Below, piece after piece: positions 15,299-25,100 of a stretch of 64,000 nucleotides of DNA (positions are counted from its first letter, which is position 1; each line of letters opens with the position of its first letter). The notes beneath the pieces were generated by a model. It had not been told where the DNA came from, made no database searches, and saw nothing but the letters and a program-made list of their open reading frames with translations. Source of the DNA: Pseudomonadota bacterium (GTDB taxonomy: Bacteria; Pseudomonadota; Gammaproteobacteria; Burkholderiales; Rhodocyclaceae); NCBI GenBank assembly GCA_018241685.1, contig JAFEDJ010000030.1:1-64000 (forward strand), in the 5' to 3' direction. The position numbers and the translations under genes are program-made.

Positions 15299-16798
15299 TT
15301 GTTCAGGCACGCGCAACTCGAATCCGTCAAGGCCTGGATCGGCAATCCAGCCCACGGCACCCTGCCCTTGCATGTGCGCATTCAGCGCGCCATTCGTCAG
15401 CTCATCCTGGATGGCGCCCTCGATGTCGGCAAACCATTGCCCGCGTCGCGCGCCTTGGCGAAGTCACTGGGCGTTTCGCGCGATACGGTCGAGTTGTCCT
15501 ACGGCCAGTTGCATGCGGAAGGCTTCATTGAGCGGCGCGTGGGAAGCGGTAGCTTCGTGTCGGAGCGGGCCCAGCGTTTGCCGGAACGCGGCACACTTCT
15601 GCCGAAGGGTGAGGAGCGCAAAGCGGCACTGCGTCTCAGCTCGCGTGGCAAGGCCATGTTTCAGGGCGGCGGCGTGCGCGACTTCCTGGCTCCGCGACCG
15701 TTCGTACCCGGAGTGCCAGAGACGCGCAGCTTTCCGCTTCAGACCTGGGAGCGCCTGCAGCGGCAAGTACTGAAGGAATACGGCGCGCTGGCATTGCTGC
15801 ACAGCCCTCCACAGGGTGTGGAACCCCTGCGGAGGGCCATCGCCGATTACATCAATCTTGAACGGGGAGCTCAGGCCACGGCCGAGCGCGTGCTGGTGCT
15901 GACCAGTTCGCAGCAAGCCCTGACCTTGTGCGCGAACGTGCTGCTTGATGCGGGCGACCGGATCTTTATCGAAGACCCTGTTTATCACGGCGCCCGCAAG
16001 GCATTCGATGCCGCTGGACTGGAATGCGTACCCGTACCACTGGATGCAGACGGCCTGCGGGTGGAACACCTTCGTGAGGCATCACAGGAGCCCGACGAAA
16101 TGGCGAAGGCGGTATTCCTCACCCCGTCGCACCAGTTTCCCACCGGCGCTGCGCTGGCTTTGGACCGGCGCTTGGCGATCATCGAATGGGCCAGGCAACA
16201 CCAGAGCTGGATCATCGAAGACGACTATGACAGCGAGTTCCACTACGAAGGCAAACCCACCGCCTGTGTGCAGGGGCTAGATCCGTATGAGCGGACGATT
16301 TATATCGGCACCTTCACCAAATCGCTTTTTCCGGGCTTGCGCATCGGCTACATGGTGCTGCCGCCACCGTTGGTGGCGCCCATGACCGTGGCCCGCACGC
16401 TGCTGGATGGACACAGCGCACCGATTCCGCAACTGACGCTGGCGCGTTTCATCGAAGGCGGCCACTTCGGGGCCCATGTACGCACCATGCGCGCCGTCTA
16501 TGCGGAACGCCGCAACGTACTGGCGCGGCTGGTTCGCCAGCATCTGGCTGACTTCGTGGAACCTCGGGTGCCCGCCGGTGGCATGCAAATGCCTTGCGTG
16601 TTCATCCGTGACATCCCAGAGCACGAAGCGGTGGAATCCGCGCGCCGGGCAGGTATCGACCTGTTAGGACTGACGGCACTGCACGCTTCGAGCCGGCACG
16701 ATGCGGGCTTTCTGATGGGTTTCGCGGCCCATGCCCCTTACGAACTGGAAAGCGCCGTCAAGAAGCTGGCCGAGGTACTGCGGGAACTATGCTGCTGA
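15299..16798 (+). CDS. MocR-type regulator (GntR HTH fused to aminotransferase domain)
   Basis: 499 residues starting at a TTG. The GntR winged helix at ~25-90 (LPLHVRIQRAIRQLILDGAL, PLPASRALAKSLGVSRDTVE) is joined to a fold-type I aminotransferase domain (VFLTPSHQFPTGAALALDRR, WIIEDDYDSEFHY, and the PLP-lysine region YIGTFTKSLFPGLRIGY). These regulators sense PLP adducts of amines or amino acids. Divergent from the benE-yggS-aminotransferase-glyA operon, which is the likely target. Confidence 0.92.
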   Translation: MFRHAQLESVKAWIGNPAHGTLPLHVRIQRAIRQLILDGALDVGKPLPASRALAKSLGVSRDTVELSYGQLHAEGFIERRVGSGSFVSERAQRLPERGTLLPKGEERKAALRLSSRGKAMFQGGGVRDFLAPRPFVPGVPETRSFPLQTWERLQRQVLKEYGALALLHSPPQGVEPLRRAIADYINLERGAQATAERVLVLTSSQQALTLCANVLLDAGDRIFIEDPVYHGARKAFDAAGLECVPVPLDADGLRVEHLREASQEPDEMAKAVFLTPSHQFPTGAALALDRRLAIIEWARQHQSWIIEDDYDSEFHYEGKPTACVQGLDPYERTIYIGTFTKSLFPGLRIGYMVLPPPLVAPMTVARTLLDGHSAPIPQLTLARFIEGGHFGAHVRTMRAVYAERRNVLARLVRQHLADFVEPRVPAGGMQMPCVFIRDIPEHEAVESARRAGIDLLGLTALHASSRHDAGFLMGFAAHAPYELESAVKKLAEVLRELCC

Positions 16799-16863
16799 CC
16801 GCCACAGCCGCTCGGCTATCAGCAGCGCCACCTTGAAAGCTACGCGGATGGAGTAATGGCATC

Positions 16864-17532
16864 TTAGAGCAGCAGGTCTTCGAAGAAGGCGCCGTATCCT
16901 TCCGTCGGGTGACGGATATGAATTTCCAGTACCCATAGAAGTCGGGAGGGGGTGAAGTCCACCTCGGCCAGCGGGCCTTCGTGGATGGCCGCGTGAGGAA
17001 AGTCGGCCAGGCGGTGTCCCGACAGATCCATGTTCAGTACCCACCCACGGGCTTCCGCGCACGCCATGGCGTAAGCGTAAAGGGCCCGACCGGTGGCGCC
17101 TTCGTCCCGCCACCTGCGACGTACTTCGTGGAAGATCGCGCGGGCATCGTCAGCGCAGCGCTGTTTGTCGGGATCGGTTCCCGTAACGAAGCTATCGCCG
17201 CCGTCGCCCTCCCAGTCTTTCCAGACCGGGCCGATATCGATGAAGAAGATATCGTCCTCACCCAGCACGACGCCCGGATCGGAGGCCGCCCCGAAGGTCT
17301 TGGTGGTGTTGCTGCCAAAGCGGACGTAAACATCGTGCCAGCCGCGCACCATTCCCTCTGCCGCCAGAATGTCACGCGCCATCTCAACGGCGTCCTCTTC
17401 CACCATCCCGGGTTTGACAGCCGCCGCGATGGTCCGGATGGCCGCCCTGGTCTTGTCGCGGACAGCCAGCAGGCGTTCCGGGTCGTAGGCCGATCCAACG
17501 GCTTCCAGGCGGGATTGATCTTGGGTGCTCAT
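16864..17532 (-). CDS. M24-family metallopeptidase-fold protein (short)
   Basis: 222 residues, only the pita-bread catalytic domain without the N-terminal domain of prolidases. Candidate metal ligands are all present: Asp in FFIDIGPVWKDWEGDGGDSF, His in FPHAAIHEGP, Glu in LLWVLEIHIRH and the C-terminal Glu in AFFEDLLL. M24 proteins cleave X-Pro bonds or hydrolyse small C-N compounds such as creatine and ectoine. The partnership with a ferredoxin reductase and a MocR regulator favours small-molecule hydrolysis, which is inference. It starts 38 bases after the reductase stop. Confidence 0.8.
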   Translation of the reverse strand: MSTQDQSRLEAVGSAYDPERLLAVRDKTRAAIRTIAAAVKPGMVEEDAVEMARDILAAEGMVRGWHDVYVRFGSNTTKTFGAASDPGVVLGEDDIFFIDIGPVWKDWEGDGGDSFVTGTDPDKQRCADDARAIFHEVRRRWRDEGATGRALYAYAMACAEARGWVLNMDLSGHRLADFPHAAIHEGPLAEVDFTPSRLLWVLEIHIRHPTEGYGAFFEDLLL

Positions 17533-17569
17533 GGAATTCCTTTCGTCAGAAAAGGTAGGAAAAAATGGA

Positions 17570-18628
17570 TTAGTTACAGTCGAGCTGAATACCGTTGAGA
17601 TCTGTGTTCATGGCGATCTGGCAGGCAAGGCGGTGCTCAGGCAGGCTATCCAGGGCACGGAGAAGGCGGGCCTCTTGGCGCCCCGGTGGCGCAAGTCGTT
17701 CAAGCCATGGAGGACGGACCCGTACGCGGCATGTGCCGCACGCGCCCTGCCCTCCACAGACACCGGCCAGCAAACCAGCTTGTGCCAACGCCGGCATCAG
17801 AGGGCTTCCTGCAGTGACCGCCAGCGGGCGCGCCTCTCCGTTGAGGTGTGCTCGGATCGTCAGCGCCAGAGGCTCGCAGGTAGGTGCAGCCGTCACGACC
17901 GCGGGTATGAAGGCATCAGCCAGGAAGCGGGATGGCGCCAACCCTAGTTCATCGACCAGTCGTGCGCGGGCGCCGGCCACCATCAGCGGGGATCCGCAGG
18001 CGTACACCACGGCCTGGGCCAGGGATGGGCGCTCGGCGACAATGGCATCCTGAACAAACCCGCGCTGGCCCTGCCATGTCTCCGTGGGCTCAGCGAGCAC
18101 GGGAACAAAACGGAAGTGAGCGCGCTCCCGAGCCAGGGCGTCGAAATGAGCGCGGAGGTACAGGTCGTCCAGCGTTCGACCACCCCAGTAAAGGGTGATC
18201 GGCTGCAGCCCGTCCGCCGACAGCGCTTTTTCCAGCAGCGCCTTGAGGGGTGCGATACCCGTTCCGGTACCCAGCATGAAGACCGGGGCCTGGGTCGGGA
18301 CGGACGTCTGCCAGACGCACTCTCCATAAGGTCCGCTGAGCGTCACCAAGCTACCGGTACGATCAGCGCCACTGAGCCAGGTCGAGAAGTGTCCGCCACG
18401 GAGGAGACGGATATGCAATTCGATGCGCCCCTCGGCGCCACACGCATTGGCAGGGGAATAGCTACGCTGCACGCCGTCGGGCAGACGGACGCTGACGAAC
18501 TGCCCTTCCCGATAGAAGAACGCAGCACCGTCAGCTGTATTCAGTACCACACGCCGTACGTCGGTCGAGAGCGAAGTGATTTCGGTCAGGCGGAAGACCC
18601 GCTCGCCAGGGGAAGGGGCGACAGTCAT
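17570..18628 (-). CDS. Ferredoxin-NAD(P)H reductase with C-terminal 2Fe-2S domain
   Basis: 352 residues. The FAD-binding barrel at ~8-105 (EGQFVSVRLPDGVQRSYSPA is the RxYS flavin motif) is followed by an NAD-binding domain (PVFMLGTGTGIAPLKALLEK, VVYACGSPLMV) and a C-terminal [2Fe-2S] domain. The cluster cysteines read C-x5-C-x2-C (CGGQGACGTC) with a fourth in HRLACQ. Such proteins pass electrons to an oxygenase or reductase, but no oxygenase component lies beside it. Divergent from a MocR regulator. Confidence 0.88.
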   Translation of the reverse strand: MTVAPSPGERVFRLTEITSLSTDVRRVVLNTADGAAFFYREGQFVSVRLPDGVQRSYSPANACGAEGRIELHIRLLRGGHFSTWLSGADRTGSLVTLSGPYGECVWQTSVPTQAPVFMLGTGTGIAPLKALLEKALSADGLQPITLYWGGRTLDDLYLRAHFDALARERAHFRFVPVLAEPTETWQGQRGFVQDAIVAERPSLAQAVVYACGSPLMVAGARARLVDELGLAPSRFLADAFIPAVVTAAPTCEPLALTIRAHLNGEARPLAVTAGSPLMPALAQAGLLAGVCGGQGACGTCRVRVRPPWLERLAPPGRQEARLLRALDSLPEHRLACQIAMNTDLNGIQLDCN

Positions 18629-18673
18629 TGCAGAGGCTCCAGATCAAATGATGTGGCGCATGCTAGGCTTACC

Positions 18674-18718
18674 CTGGACCCTTAAAAACATCCAGTTTTA
18701 TAAACTTTACTGGTCCAG
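18674..18718. promoter_or_regulatory. Candidate MocR operator (CTGGACC...GGTCCAG)
   Basis: CTGGACC at 18674-18680 and GGTCCAG at 18712-18718 are perfect inverted repeats. A further TCCAG (18691-18695) and CTGG (18710-18713) lie between them in an AT-rich stretch. CTGGAC-type half sites are known for MocR regulators of the TauR group. It sits midway between the reductase and the MocR gene at 18760. Confidence 0.55.
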
Positions 18719-18759
18719 ATCACTCATTTTTCAGTTACGGCGAGACTCGTCCGACCATC

Positions 18760-20232
18760 ATGCTGCGCCCCTGGAAACTCAATCTGTCCATCAGTCGCCA
18801 AGAGGGGCTGCCCGTACATGTGCAGATTGCCCAGTACTTCGTCGATGAGATCAGCCGGGGCCGCCTCACCCCTGGAACGCCCTTACCCGGCAGCCGAGCC
18901 TTGGCCGAGGAGCTCGGCATCAACCGCAAGACGGCGCTGCTGGCTTATGAGGAGCTGATTGCGCAAGGTTGGCTGCGCACCGAAGGACGCCAGGCCACCT
19001 TCGTGGCATCCGAGTTGCCGCACACTCCGGCCATGGACACATCGCGTCAGTCTGACGAGACGCCGGAACCCAATTATTCGCTGTACGGAGCGCCCTATGA
19101 AGACGCGCCACCGGCAAGCGGCTACGTGTCATTCTCCGATGGCGTACCGGATACTCGGCTGATTCCTTTCGAGGTCCTCGGCCGCGCTTACCGGAGAGCC
19201 TTGATTACAACCGCACGTGCCAATCGCCTGGCCTATGGGGATCCCCGCGGCGAGCCGGCATTGCGCCAGGAATTGGCGGCGATGCTGAGTGCCGAACGGG
19301 GATTGAGGGTTGGCCTGGATAACATTTGCGTCGTGCGCGGCAGCCAGATGGGAATCTACCTGGCGGCACGCCTGCTCGCCCGCAGCGGCGACCACGTGGC
19401 GGTGGATGACTTGAGCTACCCACCGGCTCGTGAGGCCTTTCGTGCGGCGGGCGCCCAGGTGCATGGGGTGGAGATGGATGCCTCCGGGATGCGACCCGAG
19501 GCCCTCGAACGCCTGTGCCGGCAGCACCGCATCCGGGCCATCTACATCACGCCCCATCACCAGTTTCCAACCACGGTGCTGATGCCGGCCGAGCGGCGCA
19601 TGCATATCATGGCCCTGGCCGAACAGTTCGGCTTTGCGATCATCGAGGACGATTACGATCACGAGTTCCATTTCGCCCGACGTCCCATGTTTCCGATGGC
19701 CAGTGGCGATCGCACGGGGCGGATCATCTATGTCGGCTCCTTGTCCAAGGTGCTGGCGCCTGGTCTGCGGATAGGCTATGTCGTTGGCTCACGGGAGGTG
19801 GTGGACCGCTGCGCCAACGAAATTCAGTGGATCGATCGTCAAGGTAATGCGGTGACCGAGCTCGCCGTTGCAGATCTGATGCAGACCGGAGAACTACGCA
19901 GGCATATTCGCCGTGCGCTCAAGATCTATCAGCAGCGCCGACTGGCGTTCGCTGCATACGTTTCCGGACTCAAGCCCTGGGCGGATTTCAGCCTGCCGGA
20001 CGGAGGCCTGGCGCTCTGGCTGCAGCTGGATCCGCTCCTCAACGGAGACCAGCTCGTGAGCAAAGCCCATGAGGAAGGCGTCATGATTGCATCCAGCCGC
20101 TCTTTCGCCATCGACGGGCGAGCCGTGCCAGGGCTGCGTCTGGGCTTTGGCAACCTGACGCCCGAAGCAATGGAAACTGGCGTGCGCGGTCTTGAGCGCG
20201 CGTTGGCCGCGACGGCAAGTAATCGGCGCTAA
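18760..20232 (+). CDS. MocR-type regulator, second copy
   Basis: 490 residues. GntR winged helix at ~10-75 (GLPVHVQIAQYFVDEISRGR, PLPGSRALAEELGINRKTAL) and aminotransferase-like domain (YITPHHQFPTTVLMPAERRM, FAIIEDDYDHEFHFARRP, YVGSLSKVLAPGLRIGYVVG with the PLP lysine). Only moderately similar to the regulator at 15299, so not a recent duplicate. Divergent from the reductase/M24 pair, with an inverted repeat in the gap. Confidence 0.92.
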   Translation: MLRPWKLNLSISRQEGLPVHVQIAQYFVDEISRGRLTPGTPLPGSRALAEELGINRKTALLAYEELIAQGWLRTEGRQATFVASELPHTPAMDTSRQSDETPEPNYSLYGAPYEDAPPASGYVSFSDGVPDTRLIPFEVLGRAYRRALITTARANRLAYGDPRGEPALRQELAAMLSAERGLRVGLDNICVVRGSQMGIYLAARLLARSGDHVAVDDLSYPPAREAFRAAGAQVHGVEMDASGMRPEALERLCRQHRIRAIYITPHHQFPTTVLMPAERRMHIMALAEQFGFAIIEDDYDHEFHFARRPMFPMASGDRTGRIIYVGSLSKVLAPGLRIGYVVGSREVVDRCANEIQWIDRQGNAVTELAVADLMQTGELRRHIRRALKIYQQRRLAFAAYVSGLKPWADFSLPDGGLALWLQLDPLLNGDQLVSKAHEEGVMIASSRSFAIDGRAVPGLRLGFGNLTPEAMETGVRGLERALAATASNRR

Positions 20233-20286
20233 AGCGCAAAGGGAGCCTCAGCCCCCTTCTGCTTCATTCAACCCGGATGTGTAAGC

Positions 20287-20491
20287 CTAGCTGGATACCC
20301 CTCCCACCCTGGCCCGCGCCGCATGCGTCTTCTTGTAGCCGTCGATCAGGCGCTGGTGCCTGTCCCGGCATATTGGCGATGGTTTGTTCCAGCGGCAGAT
20401 CCTGGCCCGCAATATAGGTGCTGGCTTGCGAATCCGGATTCAGGGTCAGCAAGGCATCGGCATCCAGGTTCTTCACTTCCTCGGCGACGAA
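20287..20491 (-). pseudogene. Frameshifted gene remnant downstream of the FlxA-like gene
   Basis: The minus strand reads FVAEEVKNLDADALLTLNPD in one frame as far as IANMPG. At about 20364, in a run of G (C on the plus strand), the sensible reading moves to another frame (RHQRLIDGYKKTHAARARVG) and ends at a TAG (20287-20289). No convincing start with a ribosome site exists, because a TGA lies immediately upstream. It is best read as a decayed 3' fragment or as a gene hit by a one-base indel, possibly a sequencing error. Family not recognised. Confidence 0.45.
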
Positions 20492-20506
20492 TCAAGCCCC
20501 CGTCGC

Positions 20507-20842
20507 CTAGACGAACTCGTTCACGTTGGTACCGAGTGTGCCGCTTGTCGCCTTCGCGGAAGACGGGGTAGCCGTCGCCTTGCTCGTGTCTTCCGACTCC
20601 TGCTTCTTCTGGGCCTGAAGCTGGGCGATGCGCGCTTCGAGCTCGACAACTTGTTGTTGCAGCAGCTTGATCTTCTCCGCGCTCTTTCCCGAAGTATCCT
20701 TCTGTGCGTTCTCCAGCTTTTTCTGTACGGTCTGAAGTTGCTTTTGCAGTGCCGCGATCTGCGCGTCACCGCTCCCACTCGTGGCGGTGGAGCCGGATGC
20801 GGTCGATGTGCTGGGGATGGAGACGTTGGTAACGGATGCCAT
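20507..20842 (-). CDS. FlxA-like coiled-coil protein
   Basis: 111 residues. A Ser/Thr-rich N-terminus (MASVTNVSIPSTSTASGSTA) leads into a long coiled coil at ~27-80 with regular Leu/Gln heptads (AQIAALQKQLQTVQKKLENA, EKIKLLQQQVVELEARIAQL), then a disordered tail ending NEFV. This is the FlxA-like pattern, a family first named from an E. coli flagellar-regulon gene with no defined function. No flagellar genes lie nearby. Confidence 0.7.
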   Translation of the reverse strand: MASVTNVSIPSTSTASGSTATSGSGDAQIAALQKQLQTVQKKLENAQKDTSGKSAEKIKLLQQQVVELEARIAQLQAQKKQESEDTSKATATPSSAKATSGTLGTNVNEFV

Positions 20843-21003
20843 TTCAGGGCCTCATTCCTTATGATTTTCCTGTTTTGCTATCGGCATCAAGCCGGACAAG
20901 TTTAATAGGCGTAACGGGTAAAAGGATGTAAAGACCTGTATCGCGCGGCGGAAAGATCGCCGGCGACGCGGATCACGATAGTTCCAGTGACCCGGTTCGT
21001 GGC

Positions 21004-21765
21004 TCATCTCTTGATGAACGGAGCGATGACATCCATCGGGAGCGGGAAGACGATGGTGGTGTTCTTGTCGGCGCCGATCACGGTGAGCGTTTCGAGGTAG
21101 CGCAGCTGGATGGCCTGCGGTTCCTGGGCCAGGATCTTGGCTGCCTGGAAGAGCTTTTCGGAGGCCTGCAGTTCACCTTCGGCGTGGATCACCTTTGCAC
21201 GCCGCTCGCGTTCCGCCTCGGCCTGCCGGGCAATCGCACGGATCATGGATTCGGTGAGGTCCACCTGCTTGATCTCGACATTGGAGACCTTGATGCCCCA
21301 GGCGTCGGTTTGCGTGTCGAGCGCTTGCTGGATGTCCAGGTTAAGCCTCTCGCGCTCTGACAGCATGTCGTCGAGAAGATGCTTGCCCAGCACGGAGCGC
21401 AGCATGGTCTGCGCCAGCTGGCTGGTGGCGTTCATGAAATCGACGACCTGGATGATCGCCTTCTGCGGGTCCACCACACGGAAATAGACGACGGCGCTGA
21501 CCTTGACCGATACGTTGTCCTTCGAGATCACGTCCTGCGTAGGCACTTCCAGCACGACGGTACGCAGATCGACCCGCACGACCTGTTGAATACCGGGGAT
21601 GATGATCACCAGCCCCGGCCCTTTGACATTCTGGAATCGGCCGAGGATAAAGACGACACCCCGCTCGTACTCGCGGAAGATGCGGATGGCCGAGCCGAGG
21701 AAGAGAACTGCGGCCAAAATGAAAAGCGGCGTGAAGAGCCCGACGCCGAGTGCATCCCAGAGCAT
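21004..21765 (-). CDS. Slipin (stomatin/SPFH family) membrane protein
   Basis: 253 residues from the ATG at 21765, chosen because AGGAGG lies just upstream. An N-terminal hydrophobic hairpin (~8-30) is followed by an SPFH/band-7 domain: REYERGVVFILGRFQNVKGP, VDLRTVVLEVPTQDVISKDN, and the helical part EAERERRAKVIHAEGELQAS. Slipins form membrane-bound oligomers and often pair with an NfeD protease partner, which is absent here. A palindrome at 21818 lies upstream. Confidence 0.9.
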   Translation of the reverse strand: MLWDALGVGLFTPLFILAAVLFLGSAIRIFREYERGVVFILGRFQNVKGPGLVIIIPGIQQVVRVDLRTVVLEVPTQDVISKDNVSVKVSAVVYFRVVDPQKAIIQVVDFMNATSQLAQTMLRSVLGKHLLDDMLSERERLNLDIQQALDTQTDAWGIKVSNVEIKQVDLTESMIRAIARQAEAERERRAKVIHAEGELQASEKLFQAAKILAQEPQAIQLRYLETLTVIGADKNTTIVFPLPMDVIAPFIKR

Positions 21766-21817
21766 TTGGTGCCTCCTGTTCTTGAGGACGGTAAGCGTCG
21801 GATGCAGCTGCATCACA

Positions 21818-21830
21818 TGACGTTACGTCA
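21818..21830. promoter_or_regulatory. Perfect 13-bp palindrome upstream of the slipin gene
   Basis: TGACGTTACGTCA is a perfect inverted repeat about 50 bases upstream of the slipin start codon. Its form suits a dimeric regulator binding site. Which regulator is unknown. Confidence 0.4.
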
Positions 21831-22165
21831 ATTAACCGGACACTGATAAAAATGAAATCCCTTCTGCTCATTCAGACTAGGCCAGTCCGCACGTCAGCGA
21901 TACGATCGTGAGGAAGGTCACGAATGGTCCATTCCAGAAGCTGCCAAATATTCAACGTTTCCCTTAGCTTGGATCAATGTACTGCTATTTGGTGCGTTAT
22001 ATTTTTTTGAATGGCAGAAATCCAAATGGAAAAAAGCGAAACGCTTGGACTCCATTCTTGGCCTCGAAAGCGAGCCCTCCGGAAGTCGGTGGACTTCAGC
22101 CGTGAAGTTGCCGCGTACTGAAAGAAAAGGGGACCAAAACGTTTCGGTCTAGTTTCGAATCCAAA
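21831..22165. other. Intergenic stretch without a supported gene
   Basis: About 335 bases between the slipin promoter region and the sensor gene. It is more AT-rich than its surroundings and has a T-run near 22008-22015, but I see no convincing coding frame, RNA hairpin or promoter that could be placed with confidence. The last ~60 bases are an in-frame extension of the sensor gene and may belong to its N-terminus. Confidence 0.4.
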
Positions 22166-25100
22166 GTGGCGCTCGCATTTGTTGCGGCAATCCTGGTCGT
22201 GATCGGATTGGCTACTGCTACGTGGAAGATCGCCGACGATGCCGAAAAAACGGCGGAAATGGTGGCACGCAGCCAGGCTGTCCTTCACGATCTGGCCCGC
22301 GTCAGAGGTTATTCGCTACAGATCGAGCTGACGACGCAGAGCTTCCGCTTGAGCGGAGATTCGGCAATTCTCACCGAACGGGACGATGCCATAGCAGCCC
22401 GGGAGGCGAGCCTCGCAAGCATCCGGCAATTGACGATCGATAACGTGGCGCAACAGCAGCGCTGGCTGGAGCTCCGGAAGATACTCGATCAACGGCTCGC
22501 CATCGCGCGGCAGGTGGAGTGGCTGCGCAAGGAGCACGGGCCGGAAGCGGCCAACGTCTTTGTGGCCAACGCCCCGCTTCGCGCTACACGCGCCCTCACC
22601 TATCAGTTGTTGTCGGAGATGGATGCGAACGCGCGCCTTCACCTGACTCAGCGCGAAGCCGCCCATGCCCGGGCACGCGAGACATTGGTGGCAGCAGGGG
22701 CGCTGGTCTCGACGATGCTGGCGAGCCTCCTCGCCGCGACCTACCTGTTGATCCGTCGCCAGTTGCGCACCACTGAAGCCGGCCAGCAGGCCTTGGCCGA
22801 CAGCGAGGAGAGCCTTCGCACGACCCTGCATTCGATCGGCGACGCCGTGCTGGCAACCGATGCCGATGGACGGATCACACGCATGAACCCCGTGGCTGAA
22901 CGACTTACCGGCTGGTCGCTGGAGGAAGCCAAGGGGCGCATGGTGGATGCGGTCTTCCGCATCATCAACGAGGAAACCCGTGAGCCGGCACCGATCCCGG
23001 TGGCGACGGTGCTTGCCACGGGCGAAATCGAGGGACTGGCCAACCACACCGCATTGATCGCTCTCGACGGCTCCGAATGCCCCATTGCCGACAGCGCAGC
23101 CCCGATCCGCGACACACACGGTCGGCTGTGCGGCGTCGTGTTGGTGTTTCGGGATGTCAGTGCGGAGCGCGAGGCGGAACGGATCATCCGCGAGCAGAAT
23201 GCCCTGCTGGCCGCCGATGTGCGTCAGCGCACCGAGCAATGGCGCGAGAGCGAGAGCCATCTACGCAGCGTGATCAGCGCAGTGCCCGCCCTCATCGCCT
23301 ATGTGAGCACCGAACGGCGGTATGTCTATGTCAATGACCAGTATCGCCAGCGCTTCGCGCCGGATCGCGAGGACATCAGGGATTGCACGGTGCAGGAGAT
23401 TCTCGGCGCAGATCGCTACGCCGTGGCCTGCCCCTTGATCGACAAGGTCCTGGCCGGAGAGCCCCAGTCCTACGACTGGCAACCTTTTGCAGGCGTGTGG
23501 CAAACCATCCAGTACGTCCCGCGGTTTCATGCCGACGGCAGCGTCGCCGGCTACTATGTGCTTGGAACAGACATCACCGAGCGCAAACGCTTTGAAGAGC
23601 GGATCCAGTCCCTCAACATCGAGCTCGAACTGCGCGTGCGGGAGCTGGAGCACGTCAGCCGCGCCCTGCGCACCTTGAGCGCCGGCAACCGCGCGATGTT
23701 GCGGGCCTCCGAAGAACAAGGGCTGCTTGACAGCATGTGCCGGGCCATCGTCACCGAGGGTGGCTACGGAATTGCCGTGGTGTGGTTCAAGGGAGAAGGC
23801 CCCGACCAGGCCCTACGCCCCATGGCGGAGTGCGGCTATCCGGGCGGGATGGCGGCACTCGATGCGCTCGGCCTCAATCTATCGGACGCGGCGCAAGGAC
23901 AGGGGGTTACGTCAACGGCCATCCGCAATGGCCTGGTGGGGCTCGTTCGCAACATGCAGACCGACCCGAACCATGCCGTCTGGCGGGACCGGCTTTTCGG
24001 TGCGACATCCGGCCTGGCCTGCCCCCTGCGTGTGGACGGCGAGATCATTGGCGCCCTCTCCATCTACGATCCGGAGCCCGATACCTTCGGGGAGGACGAG
24101 ATCAGGCTGCTCACCGAGTCTGCCGACGATCTGGCCTTTGGCATTTCGACCCTGCGTGCGCGGACCGAACAGGAGGGTGTGCGGGCGGCGATGCATCATC
24201 TGATGCGCCACGACGCGCTCACCGGGCTCCCGAATGCCATCGAATTCACTGAAGCCCTCACAGCGGCGATCGACCGCCCCGCTTCGGCTGAACCCTTTGC
24301 CGTCCTCCAGCTCAATGTCGAGCGGCTCGGGGAAATCAATGACGTACTCGGCTCCAGTCGCGGGGATGAAATCCTGCAGGCCTTCGGACAGAGACTGCGC
24401 GGGAGCGTGCCGCCTGCTGCGCTGGTGGCACGCCTGCGCGGCGACGAATTCGCCATTCTGACATCCGCCAAGGATGGCATGGCCGCGATGGCCTTGGCCG
24501 ATACGCTGGAGGCCAGCCTGTCCAGGCCCTTCCCCATCGCCGACATCGAGCTGGACGTGTCGGCCAAGATCGGCATCGCCCTGTACCCGGAGCACGGAAC
24601 AACGGCCCAGGATCTACTCCGGCGCATGGGCAAGGCCCTTTATCAGGCGAAGGCCAGAGGGCTGGATCGGTGCGTCTTCGAGGCGGCCCAACAACAGGAT
24701 CAGACGGGACGGCTGCACATGGCCGGCGAGCTTCGTCGGGCCATCGGCAGCGGGGAGTTGCGCCTGTTCCTGCAGCCCAAGGTGGTCTTTTCCTCCGGGC
24801 GCGTCTGTGGGGCAGAAGCGCTGGTGCGTTGGCAGCATCCCCGCCTTGGCTTGGTCCCGCCTGGCGTGTTCATTGGCCTGGCCGAGCAGACGGGGCTGAT
24901 CAAGCCCCTGACGGAATGGGTGATCCTTGCGGCGCTCGACCTGCTGCGCGACTGGCAGTCGCAGGGATGCGCATTGCCGATTGCCATCAATCTTTCTGCA
25001 CGGAACTTCCGCGACGACCAGCTGTTCAGCAAATGCCGCAGCTGGCTGGCGGAACGTGGCGTAGCACGCGGCTTGCTCGAGGCGGAGATCACCGAAAGCA

